Source of the DNA: CAYHPY01 sp964358485
GTDB taxonomy: Bacteria; Elusimicrobiota; Elusimicrobia; UBA1565; UBA9628
Reading direction: 5' to 3'
DNA: 42,477 nt
Assembly: GCA_964358485.1 (NCBI GenBank)
Contig: CAYHPY010000027.1
Location: forward strand, 1 to 42,477
Positions within the stretch are counted from its first letter, which is position 1, and every line of letters starts with the position of its first letter. A program made the position numbers and the translations under genes. Positions 9,301-17,901 of this stretch are shown piece after piece. Below the pieces are notes generated by a model. The model did no database searches and was not told where the DNA came from. It saw only the letters and a program-made list of their open reading frames with translations.

Positions 9301-12300
9301 GGTTGGCGGCGGTCGACGGCGTTTCAACCTGGAGCGGGGTGCAGACGCTCCCCGCGGGTTCCGGGCTCTTTGCCGGCGGGGGGAGTTTCCTCCTGACTTC
9401 CTGCGGGGAAGCATCCTGCGGGCTGGGTCAAAACGGCTTTTTCCAATATGTCCTTCAAATCGACTTCGGCGCCCAGACTTTCGGCGGAACCGCCTCGGGC
9501 GCGCAGGTCTACGCCTACGATCCGGAATCGGGAGCCGAGATCCGCGATGAAATGGGGATCGATTCGACGTATTTCGGTGAGAATCCCAACGGCGGGGCGA
9601 TGTTCGTCAACGGTGCCCAATCCGGGAATTTTGGGATCAATTTCTCCCTGATGGACGTCGACGGGGTGTCCGCCGCGGGTCTCAAGGCCGACGCTTTTTA
9701 TAACAACGGTACCTACGCAGGCTTCGGTCACTCGGACAGCCTCTTGATCGAGGGCTCCAAGCTCGGGCAGATCCAGGGCATCACCGCCGGCACGGGACGC
9801 TACGCCGGAAACGGGTTCTTTCAACTTTTTCAGTGCAACGGGGCCTCCTGCGGGAACCCGGCCGGGTTCTTCAACTACCTGCTCGAGATCGACTTCGGCA
9901 ATCAAACAATCGGAGGCGGCAACTCGGGCGCTTCCCTGTTCGCCTCCGATGACGCCACCGGCGTGGCTGTCAGCGACGTGCTCTTCATCCAGTCCCAGGG
10001 CTACGGGGGCTCGGGCGCCGCCGATCCCGTGAATCTGGGCGCGGTCTCCGCCTCCGGCTTCTTTCACATCGACTTCACCTTGCTCAACGTCAACGGGGTC
10101 GCGGACGAGGCCTCCGTGGTGGCCTCCTACAACGACGGTTCCAACTACGGAATCGGAGTCTCCTTCGCGGGCCTGGAGCTCTTCACCTCGCCCACGAGCA
10201 ATATCTCCAACTGGAGCGGCGTGCAGGCGGCCTGGACCGGCGGAACCGGGCACTACGCCGGGGGCGGGGACTTCCTCCTGAGCCAGTGCGGGGGCGGGTC
10301 CTGCTCCAACCCGACCGGTTTCTTCAATTACCTCGTGGACATCGACTTCGGCAACCGGACTTTCGGCGGCGGCAGCTCGGGCGCCTTCGTTTTCGCCTCC
10401 GACGACTCAAACTCGATCGCGGATTCCCTCAGCGTCCCGCTGACCGACTTCTCCATCCTCTCAGGGGCGGCGGTCCTCTCCGGGGTCTCGGCCTCGGGGA
10501 ACTTCACGCTCGACCTCACCTTGACCGATGTGGCCGGGGTCTCCGGCCTCGGCGCGCAAGCGGCGGCCGCCTTCAACGACGGCCTGACCGCCGGGGCGGG
10601 GACTTCCTCGACCATCTTCGAGCTCAACCAGGCGCTCGGGGCCGTCTCTTCCTGGGAGGCCATCCAGGCCATCCCGGGCGGCGCCGGCGTCTACGCCGGG
10701 GGGGCGCCCTTCGCCCTCACCCAGTGCTCCGGCGTGGCCTGCGACAGCCCCCAGGGCTTTTTTAGCTTCCTTCTCAACGTCGACTTCGGGGCCCGGACCT
10801 ACGGTGGCGGCGAATCCGGCCTGTTCATGTCGGCTTCCGACGACGCCACCTCGACCTTCGTCTCCGACGCCATCATCATCTCGGAGAACAGCTTCAACGG
10901 CTTCTCCGGAGCCGCCCAATGGAGCCAGTCCTCCCAATCGGGACAGCTCAACGGGGATTTCACCTTGCGCGACGCGGGCGGGATCGCCGCGGCGGGCCTG
11001 GACGTGCTGGCCAGCTTCAACGACGGTTCGACCATGGGCTCCGGCGCCGCCTCCGCCGCCATGGGCCAGGCCGACGGCGTCTCCTTATGGAGCGGGGTGC
11101 AAGCTCTGCCGGCCGGCTCGGGCTACTTTAGCGGCGGCGGGGACTTCATCTTGACCGCCTGCGACGGGGGGCCGTGCGACTCGCCGACCGGCTCCTTCCA
11201 ATATTGGATCAATATCGACTTCGCCAACCAAAACTTCGGCGGCAGCGGGTCCGGAGCTTGGATTCAGGCCGCCGACCCCGGGACCGACACCTACCTTTCG
11301 GAGAACTTCAACATCAACTCCCAGAACTTCATCGGGGCCTCGGGAACGGCGCGGTATATCGGGTTTTATTACTCCGATTGGGAGAACGCCTGGGCGGACT
11401 TCACCCTCAAGGACTTCGGCGGGATCAGCGCCGGCCAGCTCGAAGCCAAATTCTACTTCGACGACGGCTGGACCGAGGGCTACGGGACCAACACCGGTCC
11501 GCGCGCGCCGGTCCTGGATTGGACGGCGGTCCAAGGGATCGGGAGCGGAACGGGGTGGCTGGCCGGCTCGGCGCCGTTTCAGCTAGGCATCTGCAACGAC
11601 AACAACTGCGGCAACCCGACGGGCTCTTTCCAGTACGGCCTCTTCATCGACTTCGGGGCCCAGACCTTGGGCGGCAACGGGTCGGGGGCCGGGGTCCTGG
11701 CCAGCGATATCCCTTCGGGGGCCTTCATCGCCGACGGCCTGGAGATTCCGTCGCTGGACTTCTCGGCGATGAGCGGGGCGGCCGTGTTCGGCTTCGCCTC
11801 CAACTCCGGCAATTTCCGCGTTGACTTCAGCCTCAAGGACGTGGGCAACGTGGCGGCCTTGGGGGCCGAGGTGCAGGCTTACTACAACGACGGCTGGTCC
11901 AACACCGGTTGGGGGAGCTCCTCCGCCGATTTGGCGGCTGCGCCGTCCGCTCCCGCCGACGGCCTCTCCACCTGGGACGAGGTCCGCCGGATTCATGGGG
12001 GCACGGGCCAATACCTGGGCTCGGGCTCCTTCGCCTTGAGCGCCTGCGAGGGCGTGGCCTGCGACGCTCCCTCGGGAAGCTTCGACTTCGACCTCCAGGT
12101 GAATTTCGGGGCCCGGACCTTCTTCGGAAGCTCGAACATGACCGCTTCCGATGCAAACCTGGTGAGTTCCGCGGGAACCGTCTCGGACTCCTTGAGCCTG
12201 TCGGGGGACTTCTTCTCCCTGGCGGGGAACGCCGTGGTCTCTGGGGTTTCCTCCAGCGGGAACTACACGCTGGACGTCTCCTTGAAGAACGACGCGGGTC

Positions 12301-12410
12301 AGGCCGCCGCGCTTGCCGACGCCGTGGCCACCTTCGCCGACTGTCTCGGGACCGTCGGCGCCGGCGCCGTCGTGGATGTCCCGGTCTGCACGGGCGCCTG
12401 CATCCAGTAA
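6342..12410 (+). CDS. Giant FecR-domain repeat protein, probably surface-exposed
   Basis: About 2022 residues. A signal peptide (MKKFFSQALALTLALTLSVPAGA) is followed by a FecR domain (about residues 40-170; GRVVESGKPLFQNEKITTGP, LGPNSAMTLDEFIYDP, FPTGTMGIRGT). Then come a Gly/Ser linker (about 174-226), a Thr/Ser/Gly-Glu low-complexity segment with ETSTGG repeats, and eleven tandem repeats of ~147 residues up to the C terminus. Each repeat carries a W-x-x-(V/I/L)-Q-like opening, a Cys pair (QCNGGxCxNPxGFF type), LxIDFGARTxGGGxSG, and a YNDG segment. The paired cysteines suggest a disulfide in each repeat and therefore life outside the cytoplasm. In TonB systems FecR domains are anti-sigma regulators, but FecR-like domains also begin large exported proteins, which fits here. 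ATG 6342 is chosen because the signal peptide begins there. The cyclase gene follows after 7 nt. Confidence 0.85.
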   Translation: MKKFFSQALALTLALTLSVPAGAVGTAVQIGVAGAVSGKVLAFPPGSVPPAVLPAKAKPQPPKAPIGRVVESGKPLFQNEKITTGPDARMQIMLADETTFTLGPNSAMTLDEFIYDPKSGSGKVTANITKGVFRFVTGNIGHKDPSSIKIKFPTGTMGIRGTIAQFSIIEPEDVGGGGGGGGGGGSGGATGGGGGSGGGGNSGGGGVGGSGGGVGGSGDGGSGGGVSAVLLGPGPDANSGDSAGGLTLNGAGGSVDLDTPGFGTTMDTGGTPTTPVQFTADQMDAAFGGLSDSGTEDQSTTGGTSTGGETSTGGETSASGETSTSGEAASTEGDSTTGETATGDTADGGTTEPSATELAGQDTMSAEGGVDTTVSVGDVTGDAGSATETAAAESGDQAVVDTFINAGIATWDGVRLQGAGHGFYAGSGYFDLSQCNGGACSNPTGYFVFSLEIDFGAMTFGGANSGIFLSAEDTGTGVSINDSLEIPVQSYAGFTGDAAFSQTSGSGNLSADFTLYSYSSVGDAVDVAVAYDDGVSQGDGYGSAGLQIVTDSTPTDWSSVLAIPSGKGFYAGGGEFVLTQCNSGVCGNPVGFFNFLLEIDFNARTIGGGQSGGSVFAYDDPTGVSINDSLSIGSQDYSGYTGEAEFSQLSQSERFNLTFHLQDMFGTADQVAVDASYSDGSTVGTGIGYGSLNSIAESANAASDWPGVRSVPAGSGIFAGGGEFLLTQCNGGNCANPTGFFNFLLNIDFGAKTYGGGGSGAYVSASDAGTGVQIGDSLLIPESYFGLTGAAAISGLSGSGDFAVELTLQDVNGLAGMGVDAVATYSDGLNTGSGSGSTGFELIQDLGANSQWEVLQTITSGAGVYSGAGNFNLTQCNGGVCGNPTGFFSFLLKIDFGARTIGGGESGVFFSASDVDSGVALQDTIVIDESNLVSFLPGDANLLVGNGRNAMAFFELKDVGSVAGAGVAVTLDYNDGLTIANGFGSSGLAAVDGVSTWSGVQTLPAGSGLFAGGGSFLLTSCGEASCGLGQNGFFQYVLQIDFGAQTFGGTASGAQVYAYDPESGAEIRDEMGIDSTYFGENPNGGAMFVNGAQSGNFGINFSLMDVDGVSAAGLKADAFYNNGTYAGFGHSDSLLIEGSKLGQIQGITAGTGRYAGNGFFQLFQCNGASCGNPAGFFNYLLEIDFGNQTIGGGNSGASLFASDDATGVAVSDVLFIQSQGYGGSGAADPVNLGAVSASGFFHIDFTLLNVNGVADEASVVASYNDGSNYGIGVSFAGLELFTSPTSNISNWSGVQAAWTGGTGHYAGGGDFLLSQCGGGSCSNPTGFFNYLVDIDFGNRTFGGGSSGAFVFASDDSNSIADSLSVPLTDFSILSGAAVLSGVSASGNFTLDLTLTDVAGVSGLGAQAAAAFNDGLTAGAGTSSTIFELNQALGAVSSWEAIQAIPGGAGVYAGGAPFALTQCSGVACDSPQGFFSFLLNVDFGARTYGGGESGLFMSASDDATSTFVSDAIIISENSFNGFSGAAQWSQSSQSGQLNGDFTLRDAGGIAAAGLDVLASFNDGSTMGSGAASAAMGQADGVSLWSGVQALPAGSGYFSGGGDFILTACDGGPCDSPTGSFQYWINIDFANQNFGGSGSGAWIQAADPGTDTYLSENFNINSQNFIGASGTARYIGFYYSDWENAWADFTLKDFGGISAGQLEAKFYFDDGWTEGYGTNTGPRAPVLDWTAVQGIGSGTGWLAGSAPFQLGICNDNNCGNPTGSFQYGLFIDFGAQTLGGNGSGAGVLASDIPSGAFIADGLEIPSLDFSAMSGAAVFGFASNSGNFRVDFSLKDVGNVAALGAEVQAYYNDGWSNTGWGSSSADLAAAPSAPADGLSTWDEVRRIHGGTGQYLGSGSFALSACEGVACDAPSGSFDFDLQVNFGARTFFGSSNMTASDANLVSSAGTVSDSLSLSGDFFSLAGNAVVSGVSSSGNYTLDVSLKNDAGQAAALADAVATFADCLGTVGAGAVVDVPVCTGACIQ
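7566..12400 (+). repeat. Eleven tandem ~440-bp coding repeats
   Basis: Repeat units open at a conserved Trp or its equivalent, near 7572 for the first and about 11973 for the eleventh, giving a mean period of about 440 bp (~147 codons). Protein motifs are better conserved than DNA, so the array is an old, diverged expansion. Unit 5 has a variant Cys loop (TSCGEASCGLGQNGFF) and units 9-11 have the most diverged loops. Confidence 0.8.
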
Positions 12411-12417
12411 GGACGCA

Positions 12418-14676
12418 ATGGCGGAACAGCCCAAGCGGCGATTCGAGAAGATCCGCGGGCGGGGGGCCGGCGTCCTCAAGTGGCTCCAGAGGACGGGCCC
12501 CTGGGCCCTACTCGCGGCCGGTGCGGCTTTCCGCTTCGCGGAGCCTTCCCTGGTCGTCGACCTCCAGAACCGGGTCTTCGACTCCTACAACCGCATCCGG
12601 CCCCGTCCCTACGAAGAGGTCCCGGTCCGGATCATCGACTTGGACGACGAATCCCTCAAGCGCCTGGGCCAATGGCCCTGGCCCCGGACCCAGGTGGCGG
12701 CGCTGGTCAAACGGCTGGCCGGTCTGGGCGCCTCGGCGATCGTCTTTGACATCGTTTTTTCAGAGCCGGACCGCACCTCCCCGAGCCGGATCGTGCCCCT
12801 TTGGCCGCAAACCGCCGACCTGGAGGCGGTCAAAGGCCGCATCCGCCGCTTGCCCGATCACGACCAGGTCCTGGGCCGGGAAATCGCCAGGGCTCCGGTG
12901 GTCCTGGGCGCGGCTCTGACCGCCGAAAAAAACGGCGAACTCCCGCAGGTCAAGGCGTCCTTCGGACAGGCCGGGGACGATCCCCTGAGCTATGTGATTG
13001 CCTTCGACGGCGCCATCAATAACCTTCCGGTGCTGATGGAGGGGGCTTCGGGGGCCGGCGCCTTCAACACCATCACCGACCGCGACGGCATCATTCGTCG
13101 GGTGCCCATGGTCCTCCGGGTGGGAGACGCCTTGGTGCCGTCCTTGTCGGCGGAGGCTCTCCGCGTGGCCCAGGGGGCCGCGACCATCGCCATCAAGGCG
13201 GCCGGGGCCTCGGGCGAGGCCAGCTTCGGGGCTCGCACCGGAATCAGCAAGGTCAAAATCGGCCAATTGACCATTCCGACCGACGCCAACGGGAGGATGT
13301 TCGTCTATTATTCCCGCGTCTTCAACCAGCGGACGCTGTCGGCCTGGGAAGTCCTGGACAAGAATTTCGACCGGAGCAAGGTGGAGGGCTGCATCACCAT
13401 TATCGGCACAAGCGCCGCGGGCCTTAAGGACCAGCGGGCCACGCCGCTTAATCCCGTGGCGCCCGGAGTCGAGGTCCACGCCCAGGTCATCGAGCAGGCC
13501 CTGCTGGGCCGTTTTCTGGAGCGGCCGGATTGGGCCGACGGGGCCGAAGTGGTCTATCTCTTGGTTCTTGGCGCCCTGCTGATCGTTCTGCTCAAGCGCT
13601 TCGGCGCGGGTTGGGGCGCCTGGATCGCCGGAGGGGCGATCGCCTTCGCCGTGGGGTTTTCCTGGCACGCCTTCACCGATTGGCAATGGCTGATTGATCC
13701 GGTTTTTCCCACCATCGTCATTCTGGCGATTTATTTAATGTCCACCTTGATCAGCTACCTCAAGAGCGAGGGCGAGCGCAAACATGTCCGCAGCGCCTTC
13801 AGCCGCTACATGTCCCCGGCCCTGGCCGAGGTCCTGGCCGCCAATCCCGAAAAGCTCAAGCTGGGGGGGGAAGCCCGGGTCATGACCTTTCATTTCTGCG
13901 ACATCCAGGGTTTTACCAGCATCTCGGAGATCTACGATCCCGCCGGCCTCATCAAATTCCTTAACGGCTTTCTGACCCCGATGACCGAAATCATCCTCGA
14001 TCATAAAGGCACTATCGACAAGTACATCGGCGACTGCATCATGGCCTATTGGAACGCCCCCATCGACGACCCGGAGCACGCCCAAAACGCCTGCCTGGCG
14101 GCCCTGGAGATGCACGCCGCTCTCAAGGACCTTAACGAAGAACGCAAGGCCGAGGCGGAACGGGAGGGCAAGAAGTTCATCCCCATCAAGATCCGGACGG
14201 GCCTCAACACCGGCTCCTGCATCGTGGGCAACATGGGCTCGGAACACCGCTTCGACTACTCGGTCCTGGGCGACGACGTCAACCTGGCCTCCCGCCTGGA
14301 AGGGGCTAATAAATTTTTCGGAACCTACACGATGGTGAGCGAAGCCACCTATCAGGGCGCCCACGGGGCGGTGATCGGAAGGGAATTAGGCCGGGTCCGC
14401 GTGGTCGGCAAGGCCCTGCCGATCAAGGTTTACAATCTTCTGGCCAGGGCCGGGGAGCTATCCCCGGAATGGGCCAAGGCCCTGCCGGCATACGAGGAAG
14501 GCCTGGTTCAATTCCACAAGCGCGATTTTTCCGGCGCCTCGGCCCTCTTCAAGAAAGTCCTTGAGTCCTTTCCCGAGGACGGCCCGGCCAAGCTCTACAT
14601 GCAGGTGGCCGACGACTACGCCGCCATCCCCCCGCCCGACGACTGGGACGGCGTTTTCAACCTGACCGCCAAGTAA
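12418..14676 (+). CDS. CHASE2-domain class III adenylate cyclase
   Basis: A membrane receptor cyclase of 752 residues that should make cAMP in response to an extracytoplasmic signal. One N-terminal helix (about 25-45) precedes a CHASE2 sensor (VRIIDLDDESLKRLGQWPWP, ASAIVFDIVFSEPD, DGIIRRVPMV). Three membrane helices (about 375-455) follow, then a class III cyclase domain: CDIQGFTSISE with a metal Asp (about 495), DKYIGDCIMAYW with the Lys and second Asp (about 534), and DYSVLGDDVNLASRLE with the transition-state Asn and Arg (about 613-628). Ser occupies the place where many bacterial cyclases have Thr or Asp for base selection, so nucleotide choice is not proven. A TPR-like tail ends the protein. 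The start codon has an AAGGA site and lies 7 nt after the FecR-repeat gene, indicating one operon. Confidence 0.92.
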   Translation: MAEQPKRRFEKIRGRGAGVLKWLQRTGPWALLAAGAAFRFAEPSLVVDLQNRVFDSYNRIRPRPYEEVPVRIIDLDDESLKRLGQWPWPRTQVAALVKRLAGLGASAIVFDIVFSEPDRTSPSRIVPLWPQTADLEAVKGRIRRLPDHDQVLGREIARAPVVLGAALTAEKNGELPQVKASFGQAGDDPLSYVIAFDGAINNLPVLMEGASGAGAFNTITDRDGIIRRVPMVLRVGDALVPSLSAEALRVAQGAATIAIKAAGASGEASFGARTGISKVKIGQLTIPTDANGRMFVYYSRVFNQRTLSAWEVLDKNFDRSKVEGCITIIGTSAAGLKDQRATPLNPVAPGVEVHAQVIEQALLGRFLERPDWADGAEVVYLLVLGALLIVLLKRFGAGWGAWIAGGAIAFAVGFSWHAFTDWQWLIDPVFPTIVILAIYLMSTLISYLKSEGERKHVRSAFSRYMSPALAEVLAANPEKLKLGGEARVMTFHFCDIQGFTSISEIYDPAGLIKFLNGFLTPMTEIILDHKGTIDKYIGDCIMAYWNAPIDDPEHAQNACLAALEMHAALKDLNEERKAEAEREGKKFIPIKIRTGLNTGSCIVGNMGSEHRFDYSVLGDDVNLASRLEGANKFFGTYTMVSEATYQGAHGAVIGRELGRVRVVGKALPIKVYNLLARAGELSPEWAKALPAYEEGLVQFHKRDFSGASALFKKVLESFPEDGPAKLYMQVADDYAAIPPPDDWDGVFNLTAK

Positions 14677-14732
14677 TTAGGGACACCCACCATTTTTACC
14701 AGGAATGGTAAAAATGGTGGGTGTCCCTAATT
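14675..14732. repeat. Perfect 27-bp inverted repeat between convergent genes
   Basis: Arms 14675-14701 and 14706-14732 are perfect reverse complements around a GGAA loop. The core TTAGGGACACCCACC resembles palindromic REP-like elements. The palindrome starts inside the cyclase TAA and ends on the first base of the converging gene's stop codon, so it fills the whole intergenic space. It should act as a bidirectional terminator (AAAAA/TTTTT lies within the stem) and may be a dispersed element. Confidence 0.85.
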
Positions 14733-17119
14733 CATTTTTTCTTTCGGGCTCCTTCCTCGGCGTTTTTATCATGGATGTCGTCGAGGTCGTCGTCGAGCTT
14801 GTCGCCTTTCTTCGCCAGCTCGTTGCGGCGCGCGGTCTCGGCTTCGACGGAGGTCTTGGTCATGGCGAAGAGGCCCTCGAAGATCTCGTTCATGGCGGCG
14901 GCGACCGCCGGGTCCTTGAAAACCAGGATCTGCTCGTTGTTGGAATTAGCCGCCTCGCTGAAGTTGAAGGAGGTCCCCGCGATGGCCACCCCCGCCGACA
15001 TCAGGGTCTTGTGGTGGATCTTGGCGTTGAAGGAGATCGCGTTGCCCTCGGCGTCGCGCAGGGGCTCGCCGTCGGGGCCCTTGGGGTTGTGGTTGCGGTA
15101 GGCGGGCGGGCCGACGCGGATGTCGCCTTTGACCGCGTCGTGGGCCTCGGCGCCCAGGGCCTTGCGCAGGGGGGCGTCCTTGGCCGTCTTGTACTCCTTG
15201 GTCTCCTTGGACTCGTCGAGCTCCATGCCGGTCAGGGCCAAAAACCCGCTCCAGGGCCGGACCGCGAAGGGGGTGTCTCCGACGCTCTTGAAGTCGAAGG
15301 GCTTGCCGTCTTTTTTCTCAAGCTTGGCGCGCTCGACCAGGGCGTCCACGGTCTCTTGCGAGGAGAAGGCAAATTGCATCATGCGGATCGGGCCCCGGGT
15401 TTCCAGGACCACGCGCCGGATGAGGTCGCGGTTGATGTCGCCCAGGCCCCCGCGGGGGGAGAACGCCAGGACGACGTAGGGAGCCTCCTTGCCGCCCTTG
15501 GCGGCCCCGCCGAAGACCTTGAAGGCGCCGCCCAGGGGATATTCGTTGCCCCGCAGGCCGTACTCCAAAGTCAGGAGCAGGTTATTGGCCGCGGTCTGGG
15601 CGGGCAGAAAGCCGTTCATGAGGACCATGTGGTTGGCGTTGGGCACGGAGTTCTTGGGCCGCTCGGCCTTGCCCAGGGCCACGCAGTCTCCTTCCTTTCC
15701 GATGCAGGACTGGGTCAGGTTGCCCGATGAGAAGAGGGACTCGGCCTTGGCCTCGTCGTCCCAGTCGTTGACCGCCATCTTCTGGTGGTTGAGGCCGACG
15801 GGGTCCACGAGGACGATGCTCCCCTTTTTCTTTTTATTGACCAGATCGACGACTTCCTTGACCGCGGGGCGCTCCTCGTAGGTGTTCTTGTCGATGCCGT
15901 ATTTGAGCTCGACGCCGCGCTCGATGGCTTGGATCATGGCTTCGGCCACCTTGGGGAGGTCGAAATCGAAGAAATTGCCCATGCTCTTCTTCTTGGCCCG
16001 GCCCAGGAAATCGATGAAGACCTGCTGGAGGTCGGCCGGGGGCTCCGTTTTTCCTTCCTTAATCCGCTGGTGGTTGGCGAAGACCCGGACGTCGGAGTAG
16101 CCCGCTTTGCCCCCTTCCCACTCCAGGTACATGGCGCGCGTGGGGTCGTTGAGCTTCTGGAATTTCTCGTGGAGGAGGGGGTCCTTGAGGTATTCTCGGA
16201 AGGCCGTCCGCCACTTGGCCTGGGCTTCCTTGACCTTGGGGTCCTCCGGGTCGTACTTCTCCTCCTTCTTTTCCATCTCGGCCAGGTACTGCTCCAGCGA
16301 GGGCCAGAGATTGGAATTATATTGGAGCAGGAGCATGAACTGGCTCTGGGACATGTCCTTGACCTTTTCGGGGAGGTTGTATTTCTTCTGGTCTTCCTCC
16401 GTGACGGCCAATTCCTCGGCGAAGGCCTCCTTCAGGAACTTGCGGGCGTCCGGGCGGGTCAGGATGCGGCGGGTCAGCTCGAACATTTGGGCGAAATCGC
16501 GGCTGGGTTTGTTGGAGAAAGTCGGTTTCGGGAGCTCGGGGACTTCCGGCGCCTTTTTCCCATCGGAGGTCTTCTTTTCCGGATCGGAACCGGGGAGCGA
16601 GGGCGCCGGCCCAGGGGCGTGGGTCCGGGCTTCCGCCATCGGCGCCAACCCGGGGGCGTCGAGGTCAGGCAAGGCTTGGACTCCGCGGGCCGGGGCGAAG
16701 ACCGCGGCCATGATCCGGGCCGATTCCCCCCGGACCCGGTCGGCGTCAGCCCCGGCCTCGGTGACGAAGGCCAGGACTTCGGGAGACAGCGAATCCGGGG
16801 CGGCGTCCGGGGCCGCCCCCGTCAATTGGGGGGAGGGGGCGGCTTCGGGGCGCGGGGCGGGGGCTTGGGGCAAGGGGGCGGGGGCCGCGAGGGGGGCCGA
16901 CAGGGACGGGGCCGCGGTCCCGGGAAGGCTTTTGAGCGGGGCCAAAGACGAGCCCAGGGGCGCCTGGAGGCGCGGGACGGGCGCGGTGCGGACCGGTCCT
17001 CCTCCCATGCGCACGCCCGCTCCCGAACGGGCCGCCGCGCCTTGGCTCCACACCGGGGAGACCGAGGAGGCGAAAAGGAGGATTGCGATCAGTGACCGGA
17101 AAATAGGGGTTTTGGCCAT
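14732..17119 (-). CDS. Secreted phospholipase D-family protein
   Basis: About 795 residues. A signal peptide (MAKTPIFRSLIAILLFASSVSPVWS) is followed by a long Pro/Ala-rich segment to about residue 190 and a globular region with two phospholipase D-like motifs. The first is HQKMAVND (about residue 445), a full HxK-x4-D, followed by SGNLTQS. The second, HHKTLMSAG (about residue 701), keeps HxK but lacks the Asp, followed by GTSFNFSEAANSNNEQ. Two HKD-like motifs in one chain fit the PLD superfamily (phosphodiesterase or phosphatidyltransferase), exported to the periplasm or outside. The substrate is unknown. ATG 17119 is preferred over ATG 17125 because a TAGAAT box (17126-17131) lies 6 nt before it. 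The lysine-rich C terminus ends in the shared palindrome. Confidence 0.75.
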   Translation of the reverse strand: MAKTPIFRSLIAILLFASSVSPVWSQGAAARSGAGVRMGGGPVRTAPVPRLQAPLGSSLAPLKSLPGTAAPSLSAPLAAPAPLPQAPAPRPEAAPSPQLTGAAPDAAPDSLSPEVLAFVTEAGADADRVRGESARIMAAVFAPARGVQALPDLDAPGLAPMAEARTHAPGPAPSLPGSDPEKKTSDGKKAPEVPELPKPTFSNKPSRDFAQMFELTRRILTRPDARKFLKEAFAEELAVTEEDQKKYNLPEKVKDMSQSQFMLLLQYNSNLWPSLEQYLAEMEKKEEKYDPEDPKVKEAQAKWRTAFREYLKDPLLHEKFQKLNDPTRAMYLEWEGGKAGYSDVRVFANHQRIKEGKTEPPADLQQVFIDFLGRAKKKSMGNFFDFDLPKVAEAMIQAIERGVELKYGIDKNTYEERPAVKEVVDLVNKKKKGSIVLVDPVGLNHQKMAVNDWDDEAKAESLFSSGNLTQSCIGKEGDCVALGKAERPKNSVPNANHMVLMNGFLPAQTAANNLLLTLEYGLRGNEYPLGGAFKVFGGAAKGGKEAPYVVLAFSPRGGLGDINRDLIRRVVLETRGPIRMMQFAFSSQETVDALVERAKLEKKDGKPFDFKSVGDTPFAVRPWSGFLALTGMELDESKETKEYKTAKDAPLRKALGAEAHDAVKGDIRVGPPAYRNHNPKGPDGEPLRDAEGNAISFNAKIHHKTLMSAGVAIAGTSFNFSEAANSNNEQILVFKDPAVAAAMNEIFEGLFAMTKTSVEAETARRNELAKKGDKLDDDLDDIHDKNAEEGARKKK

Positions 17120-17210
17120 GCCCATATTCTAGCCGGCATCCGGAAAAAAACTCCGGGTCCTATGGTCTTTTTCGCGGGGGTAAAGGTCCCAGGGAGTCTA
17201 GGACGGAAAT

Positions 17211-17804
17211 CTAGGCCTTTTTGAAGAGGGCGTAGACCGCCTTGGCCTTGGCCGGGCCCTCGAAAATCGAGTCCCCGGCCTCAACGACGGTGAAAGGACC
17301 GGCGAAGCTCTCCTGGAGTTCCTGCAAGGTGAAGTGTTTGGGGCCCACCCCGGGCGGTTCCTTGTCGCTGAAGGTTTTGACGAAAAGCAGGCCGCCGGAC
17401 TTGAGAGCGGAACCGACCAAGGACGCATAGGCCGTCCGGTTGTCCGGCGAGAAAAAATGAAAGCACCCGCGATCGAAGACGAAGGCCTGCGAGCCCGGGG
17501 CGGGCCGGAGGGTCAGGAGGTCGGCCACCTGGAAATCGATGGCCGACACCCCGGCCGCCGCGGCGTTGGTCTTGGCCAGGGCGACGGCCAGGGCGGAAAC
17601 ATCCACGGCCGAGACTCGGAATCCGTTTTGGGCCAGGAAGATCGCGTCGTGCCCGGGGCCGGTTCCAATGTCGAAGGCGGGGCCGGGGGGGATGGCGCCC
17701 GCTTTGACCAGGCGCGCCAAGTCGGAGTCCGGCCCGCCCGCGTTCCAAGGAAGCTGGGCGGGCTCCAGAAGTTTGTAGATCTGTTCCCAACTGGCGTCGG
17801 CCAT
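17211..17804 (-). CDS. Class I SAM-dependent methyltransferase
   Basis: A 197-residue cytoplasmic methyltransferase of the Rossmann type. FDIGTGPGHDAIFLAQ (about residues 44-59) is motif I, VSAVDVS (64-70) supplies the acidic residue for the SAM ribose, and FQVADLLTLRP and FVFDRGCFHFF are motifs II-IV. LPWNAGGPDSDLARLV near the N terminus resembles thiopurine/tellurite-type and UbiE-like small-molecule methyltransferases. The substrate is unknown. The open frame extends far upstream, but ATG 17804 has a perfect TATAAT (17812-17817) 7 nt before it and gives a normal N terminus. It is divergent from the DegP-like gene. Confidence 0.85.
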   Translation of the reverse strand: MADASWEQIYKLLEPAQLPWNAGGPDSDLARLVKAGAIPPGPAFDIGTGPGHDAIFLAQNGFRVSAVDVSALAVALAKTNAAAAGVSAIDFQVADLLTLRPAPGSQAFVFDRGCFHFFSPDNRTAYASLVGSALKSGGLLFVKTFSDKEPPGVGPKHFTLQELQESFAGPFTVVEAGDSIFEGPAKAKAVYALFKKA

Positions 17805-17901
17805 ACGGCATATTATAAAACCTGAAAGCTTCGGGAAATGGAACTTTCGGTCTGAATCCGGTGTCGCACCCTTATCCCGAATCCTTGAAATGGAGCCACT
17901 C

